A DNA stretch of 64,000 bases from Sphingobacterium nematocida (lineage in GTDB: Bacteria; Bacteroidota; Bacteroidia; Sphingobacteriales; Sphingobacteriaceae), in contig NZ_FUZF01000017.1 in assembly GCF_900168125.1 (NCBI RefSeq), forward strand, positions 60,166 to 124,165, written 5' to 3'. Below are positions 28,981-38,015 of this stretch, in pieces (within the stretch, counting starts at the first letter, position 1; every line of letters begins with the position of its first letter). The notes below the pieces were generated by a model. The model saw only the letters and a list, made by a program, of their open reading frames with translations, had not been told where the DNA came from and did not search any database. The translations under genes were made by a program, and so were the position numbers.

Positions 28981-29772
28981 ATGAGACTATTTAGATTCAA
29001 CCTATTAATTGCCCTAGCCCTTACGCTTGTATCATGTGAGGACTTAATAGATATCGATTTAAACAAAGCCAATCCGAAAATTGTGATTGAAGCAGACTTA
29101 AATAATCTAAGCTCTGATCAAGTAATCTGGTTGTCTGAAACTGTAGATTTTGATTCGCCTGTGGCCAGTCAACCAGTCATTGGGGCAGCTGTTGTGGTGA
29201 AGGATAGCCAGGGAAGGGAGTTTATTTTTGAAGATCAGGGGGATGGGGCATACCGGAGAAAAAACTTTAAACCAAAAGAAGAGTTAACATATCATCTGAC
29301 AGTTGATGTCAAGGGACAAGTGTTCTTATCTTCAACGAAGATGACGTCTTTCGTATCTATAGACTCATTGGCGATAAAGGAGGAAACTATATTTAATGAT
29401 ATATATTATTCAGTTGTGTTAAAATTTGAGGATACAAAAGATGTACCTAACTACTACAAATATGATATCTCGGTAAATGGATCCTCGTTCAAATTCGCTA
29501 GTAGCTTTAGCGATAAGTTTAACGATGGCCTTTATGTATCGCACAATATCGCGGATAGAGATAACTCATTGGCTTTGGGGGATTCTGTTATTGTACGTCG
29601 GCAGTGCGTAGCCAAAGAGGTGTATACGTATTGGAATCAAGTGCAGATGTTGAATCCAGGTAGTGCAGCTCCAGCAAATCCAACATCGAACATTTCAAAT
29701 GGGGCATTAGGGTTCTTCAGTGTAAGTAGTGCTAAAGATTACGGTGTTAAGATCGTGCAGATAACGGATTAA
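28981..29772 (+). CDS. DUF4249 lipoprotein, partner of the TonB receptor
   Basis: A 263-residue lipoprotein with lipobox VSC at residues 17-19 and the DUF4249 start CEDLIDIDLNKANPKIVIEA. Family members sit next to TonB receptors and are thought to be surface or periplasmic partners, comparable to SusD in position though not in fold. It lies two nucleotides after the receptor stop. Its end overlaps the convergent deacetylase gene by four bases. It is the last gene of the probable 22.2-29.8 kb operon. Confidence 0.85.
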   Translation: MRLFRFNLLIALALTLVSCEDLIDIDLNKANPKIVIEADLNNLSSDQVIWLSETVDFDSPVASQPVIGAAVVVKDSQGREFIFEDQGDGAYRRKNFKPKEELTYHLTVDVKGQVFLSSTKMTSFVSIDSLAIKEETIFNDIYYSVVLKFEDTKDVPNYYKYDISVNGSSFKFASSFSDKFNDGLYVSHNIADRDNSLALGDSVIVRRQCVAKEVYTYWNQVQMLNPGSAAPANPTSNISNGALGFFSVSSAKDYGVKIVQITD

Positions 29773-30377
29773 AGAATATCAAAAGTATATCCTAGCTGTG
29801 AGAAATGCTGGATCATTTTAGGTAGAACATATTGAACGCGAGGAATAGCTTTTAAGTTGTCGTGAAAAACTAGAATGGAACCATTTTTTGTATACTTTAA
29901 GACATTGGCGTAACAGGCCTCTGGACTAAGGTTAAGGTCGAAGTCTCCAGATAAAACATCCCAGTAAATCAACTCAAAATCCTTGCGCAATAATTTTATT
30001 TGTGACCTCTTTGCACGAGCGTAAGGAGGTCTAAAGAGATTGGAGCGTGTATACTGTTGACATAGCTTAACATTCTCAATATAAGCACTATCTGTAGTAT
30101 CCCAGCCTTTGAGGTGATTAAAAGTGTGGTTACCAATACGGTGCCCTTCATTGAGCAGTCTTTGAAAGATCTCAGGATGCTTAATTATGTTCTCACCTAC
30201 ACAGAAAAATGTTGCCCTTATCTTATGCTGCTTTAAAACGTCTAAAATCCAGGGCGTAATTTCTGGAATAGGACCGTCGTCAAAAGTAAGATATATCTTT
30301 TTGTCCATCCGGGATCTATTCCAAGTGACACCAGGATATATCCAACGAAGAAAAAAAGGAGCATTGATAAAATACAT
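29769..30377 (-). CDS. polysaccharide deacetylase (NodB homology)
   Basis: A 202-residue carbohydrate esterase 4 family protein. The NodB motifs are TFDDGP (catalytic Asp and metal Asp), HRIGNHTFNH (metal His pair), RPPYAR and a later LVFHDN. It probably removes N-acetyl groups from peptidoglycan or a cell-surface polymer. There is no clear signal peptide, although the start YFINAPFFLRWIYPGV is hydrophobic. Minus-strand TAAATTTG (30408-30401) fits a -7 element 24 nt before the ATG. Confidence 0.88.
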   Translation of the reverse strand: MYFINAPFFLRWIYPGVTWNRSRMDKKIYLTFDDGPIPEITPWILDVLKQHKIRATFFCVGENIIKHPEIFQRLLNEGHRIGNHTFNHLKGWDTTDSAYIENVKLCQQYTRSNLFRPPYARAKRSQIKLLRKDFELIYWDVLSGDFDLNLSPEACYANVLKYTKNGSILVFHDNLKAIPRVQYVLPKMIQHFSQLGYTFDIL

Positions 30378-30468
30378 TTCAGAATCCCGTATTAATTTCC
30401 CAAATTTAAGTAAACATTATTAACCTGTGTATCTAAAATAGAAAAAGAGATCTATCTGTGATAATCTT

Positions 30469-31389
30469 ATGAAAGGACTATTTCGTTATTTTGAACTGTC
30501 TTTGGCCGAACAAAGAGGATTTATTGCGCTCATTATAATTGTGCTATGCTCTTTATCTGTACCATACCTATATGATGCAATCCGAAAGGAAGAGTTATTG
30601 GAACATGAGGTTATTATATTTAAAGAGTCGGATCAGGACGACAAAAGACATCATAGGCTGAGCAATGGTAAGAACCGTGACGTGTACCCAAAGGAAATCG
30701 ATATGGCCGAATTCGACCCCAATGGGTTATCTGTTCAGCAGTGGAATACTTTGGGATTATCAGTGAAGCAGGCGCAGGTGATAAAAAATTTTGAAGCAAA
30801 AGGTGGACGGTTTAGGAAGAAAGAAGACTTAGCTCGGATATACTCTATTTCGGATGCTGATTATAGAAGACTATCACCGTATATCAGGATCAATTCGATA
30901 GAAGGTAGAGAGGAAAGCCGTTATGTTCAGGAGCAGAACGTTGGCTTCAGTAAAAATGAGAAAAGTGTGCATCTAACGAAAGAAATAAAAGAGAGCTCAA
31001 TCGATATCGAAAAAGCCGATAGCGCGGAGTGGGTCGTATTGAAAGGAATAGGTCCAGTCTTGGCCAATAGGATTATCAAGTATAGGAATGCATTGGGCGG
31101 TTTTACAGATATTGACCAAATCGCTGAAGTATACGGGCTACCTCCTGAAACCTATGCATTGATTAAAGACAAGCTATATCTTCAGGAAGGAACAGTAAAG
31201 AAAATAAATGTTAATAAAGCGAATGCAGCGGAGTTGTCAAGACATCCTTATATATCGAGAAAGCAGGCGCAGTGGATAACAAATTATAGGGAACAGCACG
31301 GTTTTTATAAAAACTTGAAAAGTTTAGAGACTATTGAGCTCTTGAATCAGGAATTTTTACGTAAAATTGGACCTTACTTAGAGTTTTAA
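30469..31389 (+). CDS. helix-hairpin-helix (ComEA-like) protein
   Basis: A 306-residue protein with one N-terminal membrane helix (about residues 17-36, GFIALIIIVLCSLSVPYLY). Three ComEA-type helix-hairpin-helix units follow: near SVQQWNTLGLSVKQAQVIKNF, near VVLKGIGPVLANRIIKYRNALGG, and near VNKANAAELSRHPYISRKQA. Such repeats bind DNA without sequence preference. In the Bacteroidota the family is widespread and of unproven role; DNA uptake or repair is possible. It lies 7 nt before apt. Confidence 0.82.
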   Translation: MKGLFRYFELSLAEQRGFIALIIIVLCSLSVPYLYDAIRKEELLEHEVIIFKESDQDDKRHHRLSNGKNRDVYPKEIDMAEFDPNGLSVQQWNTLGLSVKQAQVIKNFEAKGGRFRKKEDLARIYSISDADYRRLSPYIRINSIEGREESRYVQEQNVGFSKNEKSVHLTKEIKESSIDIEKADSAEWVVLKGIGPVLANRIIKYRNALGGFTDIDQIAEVYGLPPETYALIKDKLYLQEGTVKKINVNKANAAELSRHPYISRKQAQWITNYREQHGFYKNLKSLETIELLNQEFLRKIGPYLEF

Positions 31390-31396
31390 AATTGAT

Positions 31397-31924
31397 ATGC
31401 TAGAATCAAAACTAAAAGATATTGTTCGAGATATTCCAGATTTTCCGAGTCCCGGTATTTTATTTAAAGATATTACCCCAATATTGAAAGATTCGAATCT
31501 CTGCTCGGAGATTGTTGAAGAATTTGTACAAAGACTACATGGGGTAGATATCGATGTAATCGCTGGTGTAGAGAGTAGAGGGTTTCTCTTTGGATTAATG
31601 CTTGCTAACAAATTAGGGGTTCCGTTTGTACCCATACGTAAACAGGGGCGTCTCCCATACAAAACCGTGTCTGAGTCTTACAAGTTGGAATATGGGCAGG
31701 CAACGATCGAGGTACATGAAGATGCATTCGAAAGCGGCGCAAAGGTATTAATACATGATGATTTATTGGCAACAGGTGGCACAGTAGTGGCTACCGCCAA
31801 GCTAATTGAAAAACTAGGCGGAGAAGTTGCAGGTTTCTCGTTTATAATAAGCTTAGATTTTTTAAAGGGAGAGGGGCGATTGTCTCGCTTTAGCGATCGT
31901 GTTATTTCTTTGGTTAGGTATTAG
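31397..31924 (+). CDS. apt: adenine phosphoribosyltransferase
   Basis: A 175-residue cytosolic salvage enzyme: adenine + PRPP to AMP + PPi. It shows the N-terminal RDIPDFPSPGILFKDITP, typical of APT, GVESRGFLFG, and the PRPP-binding loop VLIHDDLLATGGT (about residues 118-130). The length is normal. It follows the HhH gene by 7 nt. Confidence 0.96.
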   Translation: MLESKLKDIVRDIPDFPSPGILFKDITPILKDSNLCSEIVEEFVQRLHGVDIDVIAGVESRGFLFGLMLANKLGVPFVPIRKQGRLPYKTVSESYKLEYGQATIEVHEDAFESGAKVLIHDDLLATGGTVVATAKLIEKLGGEVAGFSFIISLDFLKGEGRLSRFSDRVISLVRY

Positions 31925-31975
31925 GATTATTCGTTCTATTTTATATTTTTACGTCTTAAAAATAATATATTTTAT

Positions 31976-32734
31976 ATGGAATGGATTACTGATCCACAAA
32001 TTTGGATTTCTTTCTTAACATTGACTGTCTTGGAAATTGTTCTGGGTATAGACAATATCGTTTTTATTTCAATCCAAAGTGCTAAGCTGCCGCTTGAACA
32101 ACAAAAAAAAGCGAGACAAATAGGACTTTTGCTTGCTTTGGTAATGCGGGTGTTGTTGCTATTCTCTATCAAATGGGTGATGGGCTTAACGGCTCCCCTT
32201 GTCAATTTTGCAGACTGGTTTAACATAACTAATGAAAAATATGCGCGTTATCTTGTGTTATCTGGGCGGGACTTAATTCTTTTTACAGGTGGTTTGTTCC
32301 TGATTTATAAAAGTACAACTGAAATTCATCATAAAGTGGAAGGGCATACAGAAGCTTCTAGTGTCGGTAAAAAGGTCGTTTCTTTTGCATCTATCATTAT
32401 GCAGATACTTATCTTAGACTTGGTTTTTTCACTAGATTCGGTGATTACAGCTGTGGGAATGGTCGATCAGATCGGCGTGATGATCGCTTCGGTAATTGTA
32501 GCTGTAGGAATCATGCTGATATCAGCAGAATCTATAAGCCGGTTTGTGAATGATCATCCGTCTGTGAAAATGTTAGCTTTGGCTTTTTTACTTTTGATAG
32601 GTGTATCATTGACGGCGGAGGCGTTCGACCAACACATTCCTAAAGGATACATCTATTTTGCCATGGCTTTTTCTGTTCTGGTAGAGTATCTTAATTTGAG
32701 AGCTCAGAAGAAAGCTGCATCTAAACATAAATAA
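31976..32734 (+). CDS. TerC family integral membrane protein
   Basis: A 252-residue protein with seven hydrophobic segments and the TerC/Alx motifs LEIVLGIDNIVFISI (residues 18-32) and DLVFSLDSVITAVG (about 145-158), whose acidic residues lie in the membrane. Recent work links the family to manganese efflux or metal loading of exported proteins; tellurite resistance is the historic name. No ter genes lie nearby. A bidirectional terminator follows. Confidence 0.9.
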   Translation: MEWITDPQIWISFLTLTVLEIVLGIDNIVFISIQSAKLPLEQQKKARQIGLLLALVMRVLLLFSIKWVMGLTAPLVNFADWFNITNEKYARYLVLSGRDLILFTGGLFLIYKSTTEIHHKVEGHTEASSVGKKVVSFASIIMQILILDLVFSLDSVITAVGMVDQIGVMIASVIVAVGIMLISAESISRFVNDHPSVKMLALAFLLLIGVSLTAEAFDQHIPKGYIYFAMAFSVLVEYLNLRAQKKAASKHK

Positions 32735-32755
32735 CCAGTAGGTTTTATAATGTAG

Positions 32756-32790
32756 AAAAGGCGTTCTCATTCAAAATGAGAACGCCTTTT
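32756..32790. terminator. bidirectional terminator
   Basis: A perfect 16-bp stem (32756-32771 with 32775-32790) with a 3-nt loop lies between convergent terC and the small lipoprotein gene. T-rich ends on both strands suit termination in both directions. Confidence 0.85.
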
Positions 32791-32828
32791 GCGTTTTTTT
32801 ATAAAAAAGTATAAAGCCTCGTCAATTG

Positions 32829-33401
32829 TTACTCAATTGTACCTTTTATTTGGTAGTGATGGCTTCCTAATGTTTTAACGGCTTGTATTTTATCAATCGT
32901 ATAACTTTCACCTTTTATATACTCTAAATTTTCCTCTGTATTATAGAGAAGGTTTTTTGTTACCTTATTAATTGTAAAAATAGAAGGGACTCCATTATGA
33001 TAAACAATTTTTACGGATGATAGGTCTAAAGCAGAGTCCGTAAAACTATAAGTTACAGTATTGCCGATACTGTCTTTTTGATATGCACCACGATAGGCCG
33101 CTTTGTTAAGGTCAATAGACGTAAAATTAGCAAGTTCTTTTTGCCAGTCAGCAATAATAAGTTGTTTCGTTTCGGATATACTATCTTTTTTGACAACCTT
33201 CGTAACCTTAGGTTTTGTTGAATTTAGTAATTCAATTTCATTTCGAAAAAAAGAAGGTATATCAAACTCAATACCAGTTGATTGGTGCACGCTATTAGAA
33301 GCAGAATTGCAGGATGAAGCAACAACAGCAGTAAGACACAGTATGCTTACTACCGTTGCATTTCTTCTTATATCGTATAGTTTGCTAGTATACCAAAACA
33401 T
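32829..33401 (-). CDS. hypothetical lipoprotein downstream of gpmI
   Basis: A 190-residue protein with a lipoprotein-type start: hydrophobic ATVVSILCLTAVVA followed by SSC at residues 29-31. The Cys-lipobox context (ASSC) is acceptable. The mature sequence has a conserved-looking segment (FTSIDLNKAAYRGAYQKDS) and many beta strands. I recognise no family. The ATG overlaps the end of gpmI by 17 bases, so the two are likely cotranscribed. Confidence 0.65.
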   Translation of the reverse strand: MFWYTSKLYDIRRNATVVSILCLTAVVASSCNSASNSVHQSTGIEFDIPSFFRNEIELLNSTKPKVTKVVKKDSISETKQLIIADWQKELANFTSIDLNKAAYRGAYQKDSIGNTVTYSFTDSALDLSSVKIVYHNGVPSIFTINKVTKNLLYNTEENLEYIKGESYTIDKIQAVKTLGSHHYQIKGTIE

Positions 33402-34923
33402 CTCCGGTCATTTCTTTAGGAATATTCAACCCCATAAGCTTCAGTATTGTGGGTGCAATATCACCTAATTTTCCATCTTTGATATGCTTATAATCTTCAT
33501 CAATCAATATACACGGAACTAAGTTTGTTGTATGGGCTGTATTTGGAGAACCATCTTCATTGAGCATAAATTCAGAGTTGCCATGATCTGCTAAAATGAT
33601 AAACGAATATCCATAGGCTAAACCAGCTTCTACCACTTGCTGTGTACATCTGTCTACAGTTTCGACAGCTTTGACCACAGCATCAAATACACCTGTATGC
33701 CCCACCATATCGGGATTAGCAAAATTAAGACAAATGAAATCAGGTTGATTGTCTCTAATATCATCTGTGATTGCTTGGGTAATGGCAACAGCACTCATCT
33801 CAGGCTGAAGATCGTAGGTGGCTACTTTGGGTGAGGGAATTAAAAGTCTTCTCTCATTTTCAAACTCAGCTTCTTGTCCGCCTGAAAAGAAAAAAGTTAC
33901 GTGAGGATATTTTTCGGTTTCAGCTATTCGCACTTGAGTCTTTCCTTGTATAGCCAACGTTTCACCCAGTGTTTTAGAAAGATTATCTTTTTGAAATACT
34001 ACGTTGATGTTTTTGAAAGTTTCATCATAGGCAGTCAGGGTGACATAGTGTAGATCTAATGGGTGCATACCGTATTCTGGAAAAGCTTCTTGGGTGAGAG
34101 CAATGGTGATCTCGCGACCTCGGTCTGTCCGGAAATTAAAACAGATCACAGCATCCCCATCAGCTATAGTAGCTATCGGCACATTAGACTCATCAACAAC
34201 GACAATAGGTTTAACAAACTCATCGGTAATTCCTTCCTTATAGGATGATTGTATGCTAGCTACAACATCTGTTGAAGGTATCCCTATACCCTTAGTCAGT
34301 AAGTTGTAGGCTCGCTGAACGCGCTCCCAACGATTATCCCTATCCATAGCGTAGTATCTACCAATAGCAGAAGCTACCTTTCCACAAGAATGTGTCAAGT
34401 GATTTTGAAGGTCTTGTAAATAGGAGACTCCTCCATTTGGATCAGTATCTCTACCATCCATAAAGGCGTGAATGAAAACCTGATCATTATGTAATCCAAA
34501 GGTTTTTGCCGAATCACATAATGCCTTTAGATGATCGATATGAGCATGTACACCACCATCAGACAATAAACCGATGAAATGTACCTTCTTGTTGTTCTTT
34601 TGAGCATAACTGAAAGCGCTTTGAATCGTTTGATCACGGTTGAAATCTCCGTCGCGAGCTGCTTTATTGATACGACCTAATTCTTGATAAACCACCCTAC
34701 CAGCACCAAGGTTCATATGACCGACCTCTGAATTTCCCATTTGTCCTTGAGGAAGTCCTACGGATTCGCCTGAAGCCTCTAGTCTAGAATTGGGATAGGC
34801 AGCTAATAGTTTGTCAAGAAAAGGTTTTTGAGCCGCTAAGACAGCATTTGAATTATCTTCTTTACCATACCCTAATCCATCCAGGATGAGTAAGGCTACT
34901 TTTTTTTGATTTAAATTGTCCAC
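33385..34923 (-). CDS. gpmI: 2,3-bisphosphoglycerate-independent phosphoglycerate mutase
   Basis: Interconverts 3- and 2-phosphoglycerate using two Mn ions. It is about 512 residues, the normal length. The metal/phosphoserine site is visible in VALLILDGLGYG and QGQMGNSEVGH with the catalytic Ser; HAFMDGRDTDP, FNFRTDRGRE and the late DHGNSE and AHTTN motifs complete the set. The usual Trp in LDGWG is Leu here. The frame has no ATG at its start. TTG at 34929 or GTG at 34923 can begin it; GTG is chosen because a -7-like TATATTTG (34934-34927) ends four bases before it. Confidence 0.93.
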   Translation of the reverse strand: MDNLNQKKVALLILDGLGYGKEDNSNAVLAAQKPFLDKLLAAYPNSRLEASGESVGLPQGQMGNSEVGHMNLGAGRVVYQELGRINKAARDGDFNRDQTIQSAFSYAQKNNKKVHFIGLLSDGGVHAHIDHLKALCDSAKTFGLHNDQVFIHAFMDGRDTDPNGGVSYLQDLQNHLTHSCGKVASAIGRYYAMDRDNRWERVQRAYNLLTKGIGIPSTDVVASIQSSYKEGITDEFVKPIVVVDESNVPIATIADGDAVICFNFRTDRGREITIALTQEAFPEYGMHPLDLHYVTLTAYDETFKNINVVFQKDNLSKTLGETLAIQGKTQVRIAETEKYPHVTFFFSGGQEAEFENERRLLIPSPKVATYDLQPEMSAVAITQAITDDIRDNQPDFICLNFANPDMVGHTGVFDAVVKAVETVDRCTQQVVEAGLAYGYSFIILADHGNSEFMLNEDGSPNTAHTTNLVPCILIDEDYKHIKDGKLGDIAPTILKLMGLNIPKEMTGDVLVY

Positions 34924-35056
34924 ATACAAATATAATGATTTTAAAAGATAAAATTTTCACTACACTCGGTTTAAAAAGCATATTTGTGGCATACTTTTAG
35001 CTAGTTAATTGCCATTTTAAACCGCATTATGCTACTTTACCTATTTGTATGTTACG

Positions 35057-35440
35057 ATGACTAGAAACTTGATTTTCCTTGCCACTTCGTTTATCTTTCT
35101 TTTAAGCTCTTTTCAAATTACTGATATTAGCAACAATATAAGCCAGGGCTTAAAGGCCAATAATGCTAAGGCCATCGCCAAATACTTTTCATCTTCTATT
35201 AGTCTTTCGATTGATAAGGAAGAACAGGTGGTAACCCGATTCCAGGGAGAATTACTTTTAGCCGATTTTTTTAGACAATACAAAGTGACTGAAGTTAAAC
35301 GCTTGACTGCTTCAGGTGGTAACCAATCGAACCGCTATTTCATATATAATGTGAAGACTGCAAAGAGAAATTTTCGAGTTCTAGTGAAAGTCATTGAGTT
35401 GAAGGGTGCTGCATCCATATCTGAGCTAAGGATAGAATGA
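35057..35440 (+). CDS. DUF4783 protein, exported
   Basis: About 127 residues from the ATG at 35057 (a TTG at 35045 is less likely). The signal peptide TRNLIFLATSFIFLLSSFQ precedes a single domain of the DUF4783 kind, a small NTF2/lumazine-like fold (ISQGLKANNAKAIAKYFSSS, VVTRFQGELLLADFFRQYKV). Its job is unknown. This gene often stands just before nadC in Bacteroidota, as here (80 nt). Confidence 0.82.
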   Translation: MTRNLIFLATSFIFLLSSFQITDISNNISQGLKANNAKAIAKYFSSSISLSIDKEEQVVTRFQGELLLADFFRQYKVTEVKRLTASGGNQSNRYFIYNVKTAKRNFRVLVKVIELKGAASISELRIE

Positions 35441-35520
35441 TTTTGGAAGGGTTAATAAACAATAATTTTTTAGAATAAATTTATTTTATTCATCTTAGCT
35501 TATTATTTGAAACAAATTAA

Positions 35521-36378
35521 ATGGATCAAGAGTACAAGAAAGAGCTTAGTTTTTTTGTTCAACAGGCTTTGAGGGAAGACGTTAGGGATGGAGATCACAC
35601 CTCTTTAGCGGCTCTTCCTGTAGATAAATTGGGTGAGGCTAAATTGCTGGTTAAAGAAAATGGGATACTAGCGGGAGTTGAAGTTGGGGTTGAAATACTG
35701 AAACAGGTAGATTCTACGCTACAAATTGAAGTTTTTATTAAGGATGGTGAAAGAGTGCGTGTGGGAGATATAGTGTTGGTTACAAAAGGCAAGATTCATT
35801 CTATCCTTAAAGCAGAACGCTTAGTGCTTAACGTCATGCAAAGGATGTCGGGAATAGCTACTAGAACTGCAGAGTATGTTAAGGAATTAAATGGAACTAA
35901 CGCTCGGGTATTGGACACTCGAAAGACAACTCCATTACTTCGCTTTTTAGAAAAGAAAGCAGTTGTTATTGGGGGAGGGGTGAATCATCGCTTTGGCCTG
36001 TACGATATGATTTTGATCAAGGATAATCATGTAGATTACGCAGGAAGTGTTCCTTCTGCAGTGACTAATGCTCTAAAATATAAGAAAGAAAAGGGAATTG
36101 ATATACCAATTGAGGTAGAGGTACGGAATTTTGAAGAGCTTGAAGAATTGATAAAATGCAACGGAGTGGAACGTGTGATGTTTGACAATTTTACGCCGGA
36201 CAATGTGAAGAAAGCAGTGGAATTGGTAAATGGTAAGATGACGACAGAGGCTTCCGGAGGAATTACATTAGAGACAATACATAGCTATGCGGTGACTGGT
36301 GTAGACTTTATATCAGTTGGAGCGTTGACTCATTCGGTTAAGAGCTTAGATTTGAGTCTTAAAGCCAAACTTATTTAA
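35521..36378 (+). CDS. nadC: nicotinate-nucleotide pyrophosphorylase (quinolinate phosphoribosyltransferase)
   Basis: Forms nicotinate mononucleotide from quinolinate and PRPP in de novo NAD synthesis. The protein has 285 residues. Motifs: REDVRDGDHTS near the start, VLDTRKTTPLLR (about 137-148), GGGVNHRFGLYDMILIKDNH and the barrel end EASGGITLE with VDFISVGALTHS. All substrate-binding Arg/Lys residues appear present. The stop is 9 nt before the plsY start. Confidence 0.96.
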   Translation: MDQEYKKELSFFVQQALREDVRDGDHTSLAALPVDKLGEAKLLVKENGILAGVEVGVEILKQVDSTLQIEVFIKDGERVRVGDIVLVTKGKIHSILKAERLVLNVMQRMSGIATRTAEYVKELNGTNARVLDTRKTTPLLRFLEKKAVVIGGGVNHRFGLYDMILIKDNHVDYAGSVPSAVTNALKYKKEKGIDIPIEVEVRNFEELEELIKCNGVERVMFDNFTPDNVKKAVELVNGKMTTEASGGITLETIHSYAVTGVDFISVGALTHSVKSLDLSLKAKLI

Positions 36379-36387
36379 TTGGAATTG

Positions 36388-37038
36388 ATGATTTCTATTT
36401 ATTTAGTAAGTATCGTAATTCTTGCCTATCTATTTGGATCAATACCAACTGCTGTTTGGTTTGGACAAGCATTTTATGGAGTGGATGTTAGGGAATATGG
36501 GAGTGGGAATGCTGGAGCCACCAATACTTTTCGTGTGTTGGGCAAAAAGGCGGGAGCAATCGTGATGTTTGTCGACATTTTTAAGGGGTGGACTGCAACG
36601 AATCTACCTTACCTTTTGGATTCAACCATCGTGGGGGATTATCGATCGCCGCATTTTGTCAATTTTCAGCTAGCGTTGGGAGTAATAGCTGTTTTGGGGC
36701 ATTTGTTCCCGTTATTCGCGGGCTTCAGAGGTGGAAAAGGAGTTGCGACATTATTTGGTATGATATTGGCCATCCATTGGCCGGCTGCGCTATGTTGTGT
36801 GTCCGTATTTATTTTATGTCTATTGATTACCCATTACGTATCGTTGAGCTCAATTTCTGCTGGCTTTACCTTTCCGATAACATTAGCTTTAATATTTAAG
36901 ACAACAGTACCCTCGATCATGCTTTACGCCATTGCGATATGTGCGTTAATATTAATTACGCACCAAAAAAATATAGAGCGGCTGCTGAAAGGACACGAGT
37001 CCAAGATTTATCTATTTAAAAAAAGACGAAGCGATTAA
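36388..37038 (+). CDS. plsY: glycerol-3-phosphate 1-O-acyltransferase PlsY
   Basis: Transfers an acyl group from acyl-phosphate to glycerol-3-phosphate, the first step of phospholipid synthesis. About 216 residues with five or more membrane helices. The three PlsY motifs are seen: GSIPTAVWFG with EYGSGNAGATNTFRVLG, HLFPLFAGFRGGKGVAT, and the late HQKNIERLLKGHE. The ATG at 36388 is preferred over a TTG at 36379 that touches the nadC stop. Confidence 0.95.
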   Translation: MISIYLVSIVILAYLFGSIPTAVWFGQAFYGVDVREYGSGNAGATNTFRVLGKKAGAIVMFVDIFKGWTATNLPYLLDSTIVGDYRSPHFVNFQLALGVIAVLGHLFPLFAGFRGGKGVATLFGMILAIHWPAALCCVSVFILCLLITHYVSLSSISAGFTFPITLALIFKTTVPSIMLYAIAICALILITHQKNIERLLKGHESKIYLFKKRRSD

Positions 37039-37108
37039 TGTTTTAGGCATAGGAATTGTTGATTATTTCTTGTTTATGGCTAAGCCATCGTTGGTAAAAA
37101 ATATTTTG

Positions 37109-37912
37109 ATGAAAAAATTATTTAAATATACAGCTATAGTGTTAATGGCGGGAGTTGTCGCCGGCTGTGCAACCTCAGCTATTACAGGTAGAAAGTACCT
37201 TAAATTGGTGGATAGTAGCGCTATTAATGATCAAGCTGCGTTGGCTTATAAGGAGTTTTTGTCTAATTCAAGTACAAAAGTAATTACAGGTACAAGCAAT
37301 GCAACGGCTGTAAAGCGCGTCGGAAATAATATTGCTGCTGCAACGATGAGATTCCTTAAAGAAAGAGGTATTGCTGATCGGTATAATTTTAATTGGGAGT
37401 TTAATCTAATTCAAAATGACGAAGTAAATGCTTGGTGTATGCCTGGCGGTAAGGTAGCTGTTTTTACAGGAATCTTGCCATTTACAGGTACAGATGCTGG
37501 ATTGGCAACCATAATGGGACACGAGATTGCACATGCTATCGAAGAGCATTCGGTCGCTCAGGTCTCTAATCAGATCGCAATGCAAGGAGTAGGGCAAATT
37601 ATAGGTGTAGCATCACAGACTACTAACAATAAATGGATTGATGCTCTTAATCTTACTTATGGTATCGGCGCCCCAATAGGAATGTTGAAGTTTTCGAGAG
37701 AAGATGAGCTCGCAGCTGATAAGGCAGGACTTATCATCATGGCAATGGCGGGTTATGATCCCAATGCGGCTGTCAAATTTTGGGAACGAATGGCTAGCGC
37801 TAAGTCTGGAAATCAACCTGCTGAATGGTTGAGTACACACCCTAATGACGCGAGAAGAATAACGCAATTGCAGAATTTAATACCTGAAGCTATGAAGTAT
37901 TACAAAAAATAA
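37109..37912 (+). CDS. M48 family zinc metallopeptidase, lipoprotein
   Basis: About 267 residues from the ATG at 37109, giving a lipoprotein signal with lipobox AGC. The domain is an M48C/BepA-Oma1-like peptidase: zinc motif HEIAHAIEEHS and the third ligand in EDELAADKAGLIIMAMAGYDP. Homologues survey outer-membrane proteins in the periplasm. The upstream ATGs at 37070 and 37076 would spoil the signal sequence. The gene lies 70 nt after plsY. Confidence 0.9.
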   Translation: MKKLFKYTAIVLMAGVVAGCATSAITGRKYLKLVDSSAINDQAALAYKEFLSNSSTKVITGTSNATAVKRVGNNIAAATMRFLKERGIADRYNFNWEFNLIQNDEVNAWCMPGGKVAVFTGILPFTGTDAGLATIMGHEIAHAIEEHSVAQVSNQIAMQGVGQIIGVASQTTNNKWIDALNLTYGIGAPIGMLKFSREDELAADKAGLIIMAMAGYDPNAAVKFWERMASAKSGNQPAEWLSTHPNDARRITQLQNLIPEAMKYYKK

Positions 37913-37940
37913 AGCTTTGTAATTTGTTAGGATATATGCA

Positions 37941-37970
37941 AACAGCAGCCCTTGGGTTGCTGTTTTCTTT
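37941..37970 (+). terminator. rho-independent terminator after the M48 gene
   Basis: AACAGCAGCCC (37941-37951) pairs with GGGTTGCTGTT (37954-37964), one wobble, then TTCTTTTT. The innermost pairs must open to give a loop. Confidence 0.75.
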
Positions 37971-38015
37971 TTATAGAAATTGTATCTTTGCGCAGAGTAG
38001 TTAAAAACACATTTT

